Below, one piece after another: positions 55,003-63,840 of a stretch of 64,000 nt of DNA. Below the pieces are notes generated by a model. That model had not been told where the DNA came from and made no database searches. It worked only from the letters and a program-made list of their open reading frames with translations. Within the stretch, counting starts at the first letter, position 1. The number at the start of each line of letters is the position of its first letter. The stretch comes from WTFV01 sp965200895 (GTDB lineage Bacteria; Acidobacteriota; Vicinamibacteria; Vicinamibacterales; UBA8438). Position numbers and translations under genes: made by a program. The stretch lies in contig CBDAVM010000002.1 of assembly GCA_965200895.1 (NCBI GenBank), positions 2,022,340 through 2,086,339 of the forward strand, given 5' to 3'.

Positions 55003-57407
55003 CAATCACAGTTGACACAGGCCGTGGCTCAGTGTAGAAGGTTTCTGTGCGTGTTGGCCTGCGGATGTTGCAGCCGGAGACGGTGGGCTGGCTGCGGCAG
55101 GAGTTGGTTCGGGGGTCGTTGTCGCGTGCGGCGCTGAGCCGTGGTCTTTGCGAACGCGACGGGTGGCGCAACGCGCGTGGGTCGCTGTGCTCGGCGTCGG
55201 CGCGGAAGGCTTTGCCTGGCTTGGCGGCGGAGCTGGGCCTGCCTCTGCCGTCGGCGCAGCCGGGTCCGCCGGTGGGTTGTGTGGTCGGGGTCGGGTCTGA
55301 GATTTCGCTGACCGAGTTTGCGGGCAGCCTGTCGTCGTTGGGGGAGGTTCACCTGCGGTTGGCGGAGACGGCGCTTGCGCGTCAGCGGTGTTGTGCACTT
55401 CTGGCGGCTGCGCATCCTTTGGGCCGTTGTCGGGCTCCGGGCTGCCGGGTGACGTATCTGGTGGATTCTTCGGCGGGCGCGTTGGGTGTTTTGAGCTTTG
55501 TGTCGGCTCCGCTTCGTCTGGGTCCTCGGGACGCGCATCTGGGCTGGGACGCTCGGACGCGGGGGGCACGGATTGGTCAGGTGGTATTGAACGACCGATT
55601 CCTGCTGCTTCCCGGGGTTCGTGTTCCGCACTTGGCGTCGCAGGTTCTGGGCCGTGCGGTGGGTCGTTTGGCGTCGGACTGGGCATTGTGTCACGGGGTT
55701 CGTCCGGTTCTGGTGGAGACGTGCGTGGCGTCGTCTCGTCGTGGCACGAGCTATCGGGCGTCGGGCTGGCGGTGTGTGGGCCGTACGGCGGGTCGTCCTC
55801 CGGGGTCATCGGTTTCTGTGGAGCCGAAGGATGTCTGGCTTCGGGGCCTGGCCCCGGACTGGGCGGAGACGCTGCGTCGGGCTGCGCCCAGGGAGTTGGG
55901 TTCGTTTCCGGGGTTGGGGGAGGAGGCTGCGGGCGCCGGCAGTTGGTCTCGGTGCGAGTATTCGCGTTCGGACCTGGCCGACGGTCGGCTGCGTCGTCGT
56001 CTGGCGCAGATGGGTGCGGCCTGGGAGCAACATCCTGGTGCGCCTCTGCCGGCGGTGTTTGCCGGCAGCGCCGAGCAACAGGCGGCCTACCGTTTCCTGC
56101 ACAATGGAGCGGTGAGTAGCGCGGACATTCTGCAACCGCATCGGGAGGCGCTGGTCGAGCGCAGCCGTGCGGAGTCGGTGGTGCTGCTGGTGCAGGACAC
56201 GACGACGCTCAACTACACGGGTCTTCGGGACAGCACGACCGGGCTGGGGCCGCTGGGAGAACGGTCTGGCGGCGGTCGGGGTCTGTTCGTGCACGCGGCG
56301 GTGGCGTTCACCGAGGGGCGCCGGCCGTTGGGGGTGAGCGGTCTGGAGACGTGGGCGCGGCCGGATGGCGCGCCCACGTCCGAGCGCGCATTGGAGAGCC
56401 GGCGCTGGTTCCGGGGATTCGACCAGGGTCGCGAATTGGGGCGGGCGTGTCCGGGCACGCGGGTGGTCGTGGTCGGCGACCGCGAGAGTGACATCCATGC
56501 GCTGTTGCAGTGGCAGGCGCAGCATGCGGCTGAAGCGGGGCTGGTGGTGCGGGCCTGCGCCAGCCGGCGGCGGCGGGTGAAAGTATGGGACGAGCGGTTG
56601 CGGGCGATGATGCTCCGGCCGCTGGCGTCTCAGCCGGACTTCGAGACCCCGGTGCGCACCAACCGGCCGGTGCACATCGACTCGCAGGGCGGCAAGCGGG
56701 CGCGCGAGGCGCGCACGGCGCGGACCGAGTTGCGCATCGGGCGGGTGCAGGTGCAGCCGCCCAAGGACCAGACCGACGCGGCGCCGCTGACGGCCTGGGT
56801 GGTGCGGGTGCTCGAAACCGACCCGCCGCCGGGACACGAGCCGCTCGAATGGCTGCTGGTGTCGAGCGAAGGCGGCCCGACGGCCGAATGGGCCGAGCGC
56901 ATTGTCGGCTGGTATGAGACCCGCTGGGGCATCGAAGAGTATTTCCGGGTGCTCAAGAGCGGCGCCCGCATCGAGGACCGGCGCTTGCAGGAAGCCGACG
57001 CGCTGGCCAAGTGCCTGGCCTTCGACGCCATCACCGCCTGGCGGGTGTGCTCCCTCAGGGGCTACGCGCGCGACGCGCCCGACACGCCGGCAGCCCAGGT
57101 CCTGACCGACGACGAGAAGCGCGTGATCGGAGCCGTCGTGCAGGCCGAAAGACTGCTGCCGCCAGCCGAACGAGACCGGCCATTGCCGCCCGACATCCGC
57201 GCCTGGGTGATGCTGCTGGCGCGCATCGCCGGCTGGCGACCGACAAAGCGTAGACCGCTGCCGGGCAACGAAGTGCTGTGGCGCGCCTGCGTGCAACTAC
57301 AGATGATGGTACGAGGAGCCCAAGCCGCCCGCGCACCCTGAACCGCAACCCGAATCGACGTGGACCGGGCGACCAACGCCGGACCGTTCCTGAGTCAACC
57401 GTGATGT
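55003..57407 (+). mobile_element. Intact IS4-type insertion sequence, about 2.4 kb
   Basis: Terminal inverted repeats: left end after AGCGCT reads CAATCACAGTTGACACAGG; the right end, reverse complemented, reads ACATCACGGTTGACTCAGG (core ATCACRGTTGAC). Both ends abut AGCGCT (54997-55002 and 57408-57413), which is both a direct repeat (candidate 6-bp target duplication) and a palindrome, so the duplication cannot be proven. It contains one long transposase gene. The GC-rich composition matches the genome, so it is not a recent import from a low-GC donor. Confidence 0.85.
55047..57341 (+). CDS. IS4-family transposase with an N-terminal DUF4338 (DruA-like) domain
   Basis: A 764-residue protein. 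The N-terminal 270 residues carry a DUF4338-like domain (CRVTYLVDSSAGALGVLSFV, GPRDAHLGWDARTRGARIGQ, VVLNDRFLLLPGVRVPHLAS), related to the DruA protein of Druantia antiphage systems. Then follows a Tn5-like DNA-binding domain (DLADGRLRRRLAQMGAAWEQ; AEQQAAYRFLHNGAV) and an IS4/Tn5 DDE core: Asp in LVQDTTTLNYTG, Asp in VVVGDRESDIHALLQ, and the YREK-type motif in YETRWGIEEYFRVLKSGARI. GTG start at 55047 after AGAAGG. The reading frame is full length, so activity is possible. The fusion type is known among insertion sequences. Confidence 0.88.
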   Translation: MRVGLRMLQPETVGWLRQELVRGSLSRAALSRGLCERDGWRNARGSLCSASARKALPGLAAELGLPLPSAQPGPPVGCVVGVGSEISLTEFAGSLSSLGEVHLRLAETALARQRCCALLAAAHPLGRCRAPGCRVTYLVDSSAGALGVLSFVSAPLRLGPRDAHLGWDARTRGARIGQVVLNDRFLLLPGVRVPHLASQVLGRAVGRLASDWALCHGVRPVLVETCVASSRRGTSYRASGWRCVGRTAGRPPGSSVSVEPKDVWLRGLAPDWAETLRRAAPRELGSFPGLGEEAAGAGSWSRCEYSRSDLADGRLRRRLAQMGAAWEQHPGAPLPAVFAGSAEQQAAYRFLHNGAVSSADILQPHREALVERSRAESVVLLVQDTTTLNYTGLRDSTTGLGPLGERSGGGRGLFVHAAVAFTEGRRPLGVSGLETWARPDGAPTSERALESRRWFRGFDQGRELGRACPGTRVVVVGDRESDIHALLQWQAQHAAEAGLVVRACASRRRRVKVWDERLRAMMLRPLASQPDFETPVRTNRPVHIDSQGGKRAREARTARTELRIGRVQVQPPKDQTDAAPLTAWVVRVLETDPPPGHEPLEWLLVSSEGGPTAEWAERIVGWYETRWGIEEYFRVLKSGARIEDRRLQEADALAKCLAFDAITAWRVCSLRGYARDAPDTPAAQVLTDDEKRVIGAVVQAERLLPPAERDRPLPPDIRAWVMLLARIAGWRPTKRRPLPGNEVLWRACVQLQMMVRGAQAARAP

Positions 57408-57561
57408 AGCGCTAGGCATGCGGCGCATGCGCCACCGCGCTGCCGGCGCGACCGCGCGCTGCACGGGAAACGCGCCTCCAACGCCGCGACGAACGGCCAA
57501 GCCGTCCGGGCCGCGGGGGGATTTCGCCACTGGAGCTGGGGCACACCATACCATCGTCAGG

Positions 57562-57993
57562 ATGCGCCCGAGCCCTGAACACCTCGACGCGGTCATCGAC
57601 CTCGTCGTCGAGCGCCTGCACCCCGACCAGGTCATCCTGTTCGGCTCCGCAGTGCGCGATCGGATGCGCGGGGACAGCGACATCGACCTGCTGGTGAGGA
57701 GGGCGCATATTCCTCCGCGAGCCCGGCGAAAGATCGAGACCTGTTCGCAGCGCTCACGGCGGTGCGGAGCACGCATATTCCTCCGCGAGGCCGCGTGGAA
57801 CCGGTTCCCAAGCGCGACCGGGCTCGAGTGCGGAGCACGCATATTCCTCCGCGAGCCTCCGACGCCCGGCCGCACTTCGCTGCTTCCGGCTCCTACGGCT
57901 CCTACGTCGGTCGCCGCGGCGCGGAACCCTGGAAGTTGCCACGACGGGTTCGGGCGCGCGCCGGGTATTGTCAACCCGGACGCCACGCGATAG
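57562..57993 (+). pseudogene. MNT-type nucleotidyltransferase remnant broken by short repeats
   Basis: The frame starts RPSPEHLDAVIDLVVERLHP, then the nucleotidyltransferase motif LFGSAVRDRMRGDSDIDLLV (GS...DxD). Directly after DIDLLV the sequence runs into a 25-bp repeat (57697-57721), and the rest of the frame is Arg-rich with the repeat twice more. Minimal nucleotidyltransferases are usually about 100 residues and pair with a HEPN protein as toxin-antitoxin modules; no partner is visible. Only the first 45 residues are credible. Confidence 0.65.
57697..57855 (+). repeat. Three copies of a 25-bp semi-palindromic repeat
   Basis: CGGAGCACGCATATTCCTCC plus GCGAG is exact at 57765-57789 and 57831-57855, with a degenerate first copy at about 57697-57721. 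Spacers are 43 and 41 bp and unrelated in sequence. CGGAG and CTCCG at the ends can pair. They lie in the nucleotidyltransferase gene exactly where its conserved motif ends. Too few copies and no cas genes, so this is not called CRISPR. Confidence 0.7.
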
Positions 57994-58046
57994 CATCCGC
58001 AATTGCTCGTGGCTGGTGCTCGGACCATGCCGGGAAGGGGCGTCTC

Positions 58047-59669
58047 ATGCACGAAGAACGGAGCCGCCGGCGGTGGATGTCCGTCGCGGCCGCACTCGTC
58101 GCCGGCGCCGTCACGCTGCCCTGGGCCGCGGCGGCGGCCGAGGCGCCGCTGATCGACGCCGCCCGGTCAGGCGATGCGGTGCGCGTGGCCGCCCTGCTCG
58201 CGGACGGCGCCGACGCCGAGGTCGCGTCGCCGGACGGCACGACCGCGCTGCACTGGGCGGCGCGCGCCGCCTCCGCCGACGCCGTGGCGCGCCTGCTCGC
58301 GGCCGGGGCCGACGCGACGCGCGCGAACCGCTACGGCGTGACCCCGCTGGCGCTCGCCGCGCAGAGCGGCGAGCCGGCCGTGGTCGGCGCGCTGCTGGCC
58401 GCCGGGGCCGATCCGAATACCGCGACCCCCGCAGGGGAAACGGTGCTGATGGTGGCCGCCCGCACCGGGCGCGGCGCGGTTCTCGACCAGCTCCTCGCGG
58501 CCGGCGCAGCGATCGACGCCACCGAGAGCTGGCGCGGCCAGACCGCGCTGATGTGGGCCGCCGCCGAGGACAACGTCGAGGCGGTGACGCGGCTGCTCGC
58601 AGCCGGAGCCGACGTCGAGGCGCGCTCGGGCGGCGGACTGACGCCTCTGCTTTTCGCGGTGCGCGAGGGGCAGATCGCAGCGACGCAGGCGCTGCTCGCC
58701 GGTGGCGCCGACGTCAACGCCGGGGTCAACGCCACGACGGCGAGCACCGGCTCGTACACCCCCGCGGCGACCGGCCACACGTCGCCGCTGGCCCTGGCCG
58801 TCATCAACGCGCACTACGAACTCGCCGCCCTTCTTCTGGAGGCGGGGGCCGATCCCAACGCCTACGATGCGCGCGGCTCGCTGCTGCACGCGCTGGCCTG
58901 GATCCGCCGACCCGGCTCGGGCCGGCCGCCGGAGCCGACCGGCGACATCGACAGCCTCGACCTCGCCCGACGGCTGCTCGCCCGGGGCGCCGACCCGAAC
59001 GTGCGCATCGCCTGGCGGGAGATCCCGTTCGAGGTCGACCTGGGCATCGTCAAGCCGCCGCCCAACATCTCGGTCGGCCGCAACTACATCAGCTTCGTCG
59101 GCGCCACGCCCTTCTACCTCGCCGCCAAGCACGCGGACCTCGATCTGATGAAGCTGCTGGTCGACTACGGCGCCGACCCGCTGACCGCAACCGGCCAGGG
59201 GGTGACCCCGCTGATGGCGGCGGCCGGCCTCGGGTTCTGGGACGGCGAGAGCCCCGGGCCGCTCAACGGCACGCCCGAGCGCGTGCGGCTGGAAGCGGTG
59301 CAACTGGCCCTCGAACTCGGCAACGACCTGCACGCAGTCGCCGATTTCGGTGACACGGTACTGGAGGGCGACGGGGTCGAGCTGCTGCTGCGCCATCCGC
59401 TGAACCTGCTGGAGATGGACGCGCAGCGCGACCGCGGCGACATGCGATGGGGCGGCTGCACGGCGCTGCACGGCGCCGCGATGATGGGCTCGAACCTGAT
59501 CGTGCAGTACCTCATCGACCAGGGCGCGGAGGTCAACGCGCGCAACACGATCGGCTGGACGCCCCTGATGGTGGCCGAGGGCGTCTTCGTGGCGAATACG
59601 GAGAAGGCATGGCCGGAGACGGTGGCGTTGCTGCGGGAACTCGGCGGAGAAACGGCGGAACGACGATGA
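58047..59669 (+). CDS. Secreted ankyrin-repeat protein
   Basis: A 540-residue protein with a signal sequence (SVAAALVAGAVTLPWAAAAA) and about nine to eleven ankyrin repeats (e.g. DGTTALHWAARAASADAVAR; GVTPLALAAQSGEPAVVGAL; GQTALMWAAAEDNVEAVTRL; CTALHGAAMMGSNLIVQYLI). A long interruption (GSGRPPEPTGDIDSLDLARR to FVGATPFYLAAKHA) separates two repeat blocks. Such proteins pair with the downstream c-type cytochrome protein in several acidobacterial-like genomes; role unknown, likely periplasmic protein-protein contacts. ATG at 58047 follows GGAAGGGG. Confidence 0.88.
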   Translation: MHEERSRRRWMSVAAALVAGAVTLPWAAAAAEAPLIDAARSGDAVRVAALLADGADAEVASPDGTTALHWAARAASADAVARLLAAGADATRANRYGVTPLALAAQSGEPAVVGALLAAGADPNTATPAGETVLMVAARTGRGAVLDQLLAAGAAIDATESWRGQTALMWAAAEDNVEAVTRLLAAGADVEARSGGGLTPLLFAVREGQIAATQALLAGGADVNAGVNATTASTGSYTPAATGHTSPLALAVINAHYELAALLLEAGADPNAYDARGSLLHALAWIRRPGSGRPPEPTGDIDSLDLARRLLARGADPNVRIAWREIPFEVDLGIVKPPPNISVGRNYISFVGATPFYLAAKHADLDLMKLLVDYGADPLTATGQGVTPLMAAAGLGFWDGESPGPLNGTPERVRLEAVQLALELGNDLHAVADFGDTVLEGDGVELLLRHPLNLLEMDAQRDRGDMRWGGCTALHGAAMMGSNLIVQYLIDQGAEVNARNTIGWTPLMVAEGVFVANTEKAWPETVALLRELGGETAERR

Positions 59670-59737
59670 AAGGCGCGGCCGGAGACGGCGGCGCGGTTGC
59701 GTGGACCCGGCGCAGAGACGGTGGAACGACGATGAAC
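59606..59737 (+). repeat. 66-bp tandem duplication spanning the end of the ankyrin gene
   Basis: Two units, 59606-59671 and 59672-59737, share GGCCGGAGACGG, a middle with small changes, and GACGGTGGAACGACGATGAA (GAAACGGCGGAACGACGATGAA in the first unit). In the ankyrin frame both units encode PET...RLRELGGETAERR-like ends with a stop, and both carry an ATG in the lyase frame, at 59666 and 59732. The duplication explains the 65-bp spacer and the extra potential start. Confidence 0.8.
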
Positions 59738-61894
59738 AGCAGAAGACTGCGAAACCTGGCGACCGTGTCCGCCTGCGCGGCGCTTGCCGCCGTGGCAATG
59801 CAGGGGACGGCGGGGCTGGAGGCGGCGGACAACGACGGCGTCATCCGCGGGACCGTGACGAGCGCGGACGGCCCGGAGGCCGGCGTCTGGGTGATCGCCG
59901 AGACCGACGACCTCGAGACCGTGTTCCGCAAGATCGTCGTCACCGACGACGACGGGCGCTACGTCCTGCCGGAGCTCCCGGACGCCGCCTACGATGTCTG
60001 GGTCCGCGGCTACGGCCTCGTCGACTCGGAACCGGTTACCGGGCGGCCGGACCGGACCCTCGACCTGACGGCGGTGGTGGCGGCGACGCCGCAGGAGGCG
60101 GCGCAGGTCTATCCCTCCACCTACTGGCTGTCGCTGATCGAGCTGCCCGCCGCGCACGAGTTCCCCGGCACCGGCCCCGACGGCAACGGCATCAATCCCC
60201 TGATGGGCAGCCAGAGCGAGTGGATCAACAACCTGAAGGGCTGCCAGCGCTGCCACCAGGTGGGGAACGCGCGCACGCGCGAGATCCCCGACCTCGACGA
60301 CTTCGACTCGGCCCGCGCGGCCTGGGACGACCGCGTGCAGCGCGGGCAGCGCGGATCGCTGATGAACAGCTTCGTGACCCGTTTCGGGCGCGAGCGCGGC
60401 CTCGACATGCTGGTCGACTGGAGCGACCGCATCGCCGCCGGCGAGGCCCCGCCGGCCCCGCCCCGCCCCCAGGGCGTGGAGCGCAACGTCGTGCTCACCA
60501 TGTGGAACTGGGGCGACAACGTCGCCTTCGTCCACGACGAGATCGCGACCGACAAGCGCAACCCGCGGGTCAACGCCAACGGCCCGCTCTACGGCGTGGA
60601 CATCGGCAACGACTTCCTGCTCGTGACCGACACCGTCGAGCACAGCTCGAAGATGATCAAGATCCCGCTGCGCGAGAACGACCCGCCGGTGCCGTCGATG
60701 TTCCGGACCGAGGGCTTCCGGCCGTGGCGCGACTTCGGCGCCGAGGCCGTCTGGAACGACCCCGCCAATCCGCACAACCCGATGATCGACGCCACCGGGC
60801 GCGTCTGGCTGACCACGCGGGTCCGCCACCCGAACAATCCCGACTGGTGCCGCGAGGGGTCGGACAACGCCTACGCGCAGTACTTCCCGATCGACCGCGC
60901 CGGGCGTCACACCGGCTACTACGACCCGGAGACGGACGACTTCACGCTCATCGGCACCTGCTACGGCACGCACCACCTGCAGTTCGCCGAGGACGCCAAC
61001 GACACGCTGTACTTCAGCGGCGGGGGCGCCGTCATCGGCTGGCTCGACACGAAGGTCTACGACGAGACCGGCGACGAGCAGCTCGCCCAGGGCTGGTGCC
61101 CGACCGTCATCGACACCAACGGCGACGGCGTGATCACGAAGCCGTGGAACGAGCCGGCCCCGCGCGGCAGCCGCGAGGAGCCGCCGTTCGATCCGGCCCT
61201 GGACACGCGCGTGGTGGTCGGCGCCTACGGCGTCATCGCCAACCCGCTCGACGACGCGGTCTGGATCGTCTCGGACGACTTCCCCGGCCGGATGCTGCGC
61301 ATGGAGCGCGGCGACAACCCGCCGGAGACCTGCATCAGCGAGCTGTACACGGTGCCGGTGGAGAAGGGCTACCGCACCCGCGGCCTCGACGTCGATCGCA
61401 ACGGCGTGCTCTGGACCGCACTGGCCGGCAGCAGCCACTTCGCCTCGTTCGACCGCAGCGCGTGCGCCGTCTTCGGCGGCCCCGAGGCGCGCGACGGGCG
61501 GCAGTGCGACGCCGGCTGGTCCTTCTACAAGGCGCCGGGCCCCAACTTCCGGAACACCGACATCGGAACCGACTTCCACTATTACAACTGGGTCGACCAG
61601 TTCAACACCCTCGGCCTCGGCGAGAACATCCCGATCGCCAACGGGTCGAGCTCCGACTCGCTGCTGGCTCTCGATCCGCAGACCGGCGCGTGGACCATCC
61701 TCCGTGTCCCCTACCCGCAGGGCTTCCACAGCCGCGGCCTCGACGGCCGCATCGACGATCCGGACGCCGGCTGGAAGGGCCGCGGCGTCTACGCCACCTA
61801 CGGCGCCGACGCCGCGTGGCACGTCGAGGGCGGCCCGGTCGAGCCGGGGAACCTGGTGAAGTTCCAGATCCGGCCCGACCCGCTGGCGCACTGA
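59732..61894 (+). CDS. Secreted haem protein with carboxypeptidase-regulatory and beta-propeller-like domains
   Basis: A 720-residue protein: signal peptide (RRLRNLATVSACAALAAVAM), a carboxypeptidase regulatory-like beta-sandwich (NDGVIRGTVTSADGPEAGVW to YDVWVRGYGLVDSEP), a haem-binding GCQRCHQ (Cys171), then a long beta-propeller-like region (MIDATGRVWLTTRVRHPNNP; TLYFSGGGAVIGWL; VIANPLDDAVWIVSDDFPGR) resembling Vgb-type streptogramin lyases. It is probably a periplasmic redox or polysaccharide-related protein. The ATG at 59732 is preferred; an earlier ATG at 59666 overlaps the ankyrin stop and belongs to the duplicated unit. Confidence 0.78.
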   Translation: MNSRRLRNLATVSACAALAAVAMQGTAGLEAADNDGVIRGTVTSADGPEAGVWVIAETDDLETVFRKIVVTDDDGRYVLPELPDAAYDVWVRGYGLVDSEPVTGRPDRTLDLTAVVAATPQEAAQVYPSTYWLSLIELPAAHEFPGTGPDGNGINPLMGSQSEWINNLKGCQRCHQVGNARTREIPDLDDFDSARAAWDDRVQRGQRGSLMNSFVTRFGRERGLDMLVDWSDRIAAGEAPPAPPRPQGVERNVVLTMWNWGDNVAFVHDEIATDKRNPRVNANGPLYGVDIGNDFLLVTDTVEHSSKMIKIPLRENDPPVPSMFRTEGFRPWRDFGAEAVWNDPANPHNPMIDATGRVWLTTRVRHPNNPDWCREGSDNAYAQYFPIDRAGRHTGYYDPETDDFTLIGTCYGTHHLQFAEDANDTLYFSGGGAVIGWLDTKVYDETGDEQLAQGWCPTVIDTNGDGVITKPWNEPAPRGSREEPPFDPALDTRVVVGAYGVIANPLDDAVWIVSDDFPGRMLRMERGDNPPETCISELYTVPVEKGYRTRGLDVDRNGVLWTALAGSSHFASFDRSACAVFGGPEARDGRQCDAGWSFYKAPGPNFRNTDIGTDFHYYNWVDQFNTLGLGENIPIANGSSSDSLLALDPQTGAWTILRVPYPQGFHSRGLDGRIDDPDAGWKGRGVYATYGADAAWHVEGGPVEPGNLVKFQIRPDPLAH

Positions 61895-61897
61895 AAC

Positions 61898-63034
61898 TCG
61901 ATGTCTGCCGCAAGGCGTTCGCGGACTCGTGCGCGTCGTGCGGCGCGGAGTTGGCCGATCTTCTCGGTTCCATCGACGATCCGCTTCCCGACGACGCGGT
62001 GGACATGCTCTGCCGGCTGGCGGTCGAGCATGCGGATCCGGCCACCGAGGCATGGCAACGGGAAGCGGGCGGAGGGCAACCGTACTACAACGGCGACATC
62101 TTTACGAACGGGATCAACACCACACGCGGTCGGGCCGCCGAGGCCATCCGGAAACTCGTTCACACGGACGCCGCGTACGTGGATCGGTTCCGCGCCACGC
62201 TCCGGCGAATGGTACGGGATCCGAGCGCTGCCGTACTGTCGTGCGTCGCCGGCGCCCTTCGGGCCGTGGCGGTTCACGATGCCGCACTCGGGATGGCGCT
62301 GTTCAAGAACATGCGCCTGTCGGAGGAACGCCTGCTGGCGACGTACCATATGGATCACTTCGCCCGCGAGCGTCTGCGCGACACCTTCGCGGACGTGCGA
62401 CCGATCATCATGCGCATGCTTCGGTCGTCCGAGCCCGATGTGCAGAACACGGGGGCGCGCTTGGCGTGCTTCGCCGTTCTTCAGCACGGCGGGCCGGCCG
62501 CGCCTCTCGTCGACAAAGCCATGGCGGGAGGCCGGGGACACCGGCTCGGCGTCGCCCGGGTCGCCGCCGCCAACTGTGCCGTGCCGTCGTACCGGGTCTG
62601 GTGCGGAAAAGTCCTCGCCAAGTTGTTCGATGATGATGCGGCCGAAGTACGGCGTGAGGCTGCCTCGTGCTTCCGGCACTTGGCGGACGACGCCCTGGAC
62701 GCTTCTGCGGAACTGATCGAGTCTTTCTGCCGCAGTCGGGCGTTACGAAGATGACTCCCGCTCGTTGCTGCGCGCACTGGAGCAGGCGCGTGGACGACTG
62801 CCGGGCACGACATGCTCCGCGTGCGAGCAGTTTCTCGACCGCTTCGCCAGCGAGGCGAGCGATCTCAGTACGGGCCGCGCCTTGGATGCAGACATCCTGA
62901 CGAAGCTCGTCTTCCGCACGTACCGCCAGCACCAGCAAGACGAATGGACGTCGCGTGCGCTGGACCTGATCGATCGCATCTGCCTCGAAGGCGTTCCCGA
63001 CGCGCATCAGGAGCTGGACGATGTCGAGCGGTAG
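61898..63034 (+). pseudogene. C-terminal HEAT-repeat remnant of a large protein, frameshifted
   Basis: From just after the lyase stop an in-frame stretch reads FADSCASCGAELADLLGSID, YYNGDIFTNGINTTRGRAAE, LRRMVRDPSAAVLSCVAGAL, RPIIMRMLRSSEPDVQNTGA and KLFDDDAAEVRREAASCFRH, a helical HEAT-like C-terminal region of a large NTPase-type protein (family recalled, not searched). It stops at 62754, but a one-base shift near 62740 continues as GRYEDDSRSLLRALEQARGR, CSACEQFLDRFASEASDLST and YRQHQQDEWTSRALDLIDRI to 63034. The N-terminal bulk is absent. A single extra C near 62739 would explain the shift. Confidence 0.65.
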
Positions 63035-63058
63035 GGCCCGCCGAGGCGCGCGGTCTGA

Positions 63059-63259
63059 ATGTCCCCGAAGAAACCGCCTCCCTCGTCTCCGAAGGGAACG
63101 ACAGCCTGTTGGCGTGAAGTGCTCGGCGCGTTGCCCAGGGGCTACAGCAAGCCGGAGGTGGCGGCGGACGCGGCCCACCGCATGCTCGCCAAGCCCGACC
63201 TTGTTCCGGAGCCGCTGTCGGAGATTCTCGAGCACGCCATCGCACTGGCCGGATCGTGA
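63059..63259 (+). CDS. 66-residue ORF between the HEAT remnant and the helicase
   Basis: ATG at 63059 opens a frame ending SKPEVAADAAHRMLAKPDLV then PEPLSEILEHAIALAGS, an amphipathic, charged end that looks coding; the first 30 residues are Pro/Lys/Thr-rich and less convincing. Its stop is followed 2 bp later by the helicase ATG (63262). It may be the end of an old gene or a small linker protein. No family recognised. Confidence 0.35.
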   Translation: MSPKKPPPSSPKGTTACWREVLGALPRGYSKPEVAADAAHRMLAKPDLVPEPLSEILEHAIALAGS

Positions 63260-63261
63260 CG

Positions 63262-63840
63262 ATGGACACCGAACGCCTGAACGCCAATCAGCAGCGGGCG
63301 GTGGCATGGGACCGCGGTCCCATGCTGGTCCTCGCGGGGCCCGGTTCCGGCAAGACCCACGTGCTGACCGTACGCGCCGCGCGCCTGATTCTCGACTCCC
63401 CGCAGAGCCGCTTCGGGGTCCTGGGGCTTACCTTCACCACGAAGGCGGCTGAAGAGATGCGGGGTCGTGTGGCGGGGCTGCTCGGCCCTGACGCGCACCG
63501 GACGCGATTGACGACGTTCCACGGGTTTGCGACGGACGTGCTGCGCCAGCACGGCAGCCATGTCGGTCTGCGTCCCGACTTCGAGATCCTCACGCAGGAA
63601 GCGGATCAGCATCGCCATCAGGTGACCTCCCCGGTCAGGACGATCACTTCACGCAGGTGTTCGATGATGAAGTCATCGTCGAGCCAGGCGTGGCCTGCAT
63701 CCGCCCACGTCACTCCCCAACTGTTGCGGATGAGGAAGCGGCGCAACCCGTTCGTGGTTCCGATTCCGATTGCCACAACCGCGTGCAGTCCCAGTGCGGA
63801 GCCGCCGGAGGAGATAACCCAGGGCGGCGCTGGTGAGTAG
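63262..63840 (+). pseudogene. N-terminal fragment of a UvrD/Rep-type helicase
   Basis: The frame reads MDTERLNANQQRAVAW, Walker A LAGPGSGKTHVLTVRAARLI, motif Ia VLGLTFTTKAAEEMRGRVAG and TFHGFATDVLRQHGSHVGLR, then EILTQEADQ at about 63608 where helicase homology ends. The last 77 residues (HRHQVTSPVRTITSRRCSMM onward) are the antisense of a convergent protease and are not helicase. The conserved ATPase and helicase core motifs II-VI are missing, so it cannot work as a helicase. Confidence 0.75.

Noticed and set aside
57697..57855. CRISPR array
   Set aside because: Only three copies, the first degenerate, no cas genes or leader, and placed inside a nucleotidyltransferase remnant.
59165..62053. 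962-residue minus-strand open frame opposite the ankyrin and propeller genes
   Set aside because: Antisense shadow; repeats mirror the ankyrin and propeller codons.
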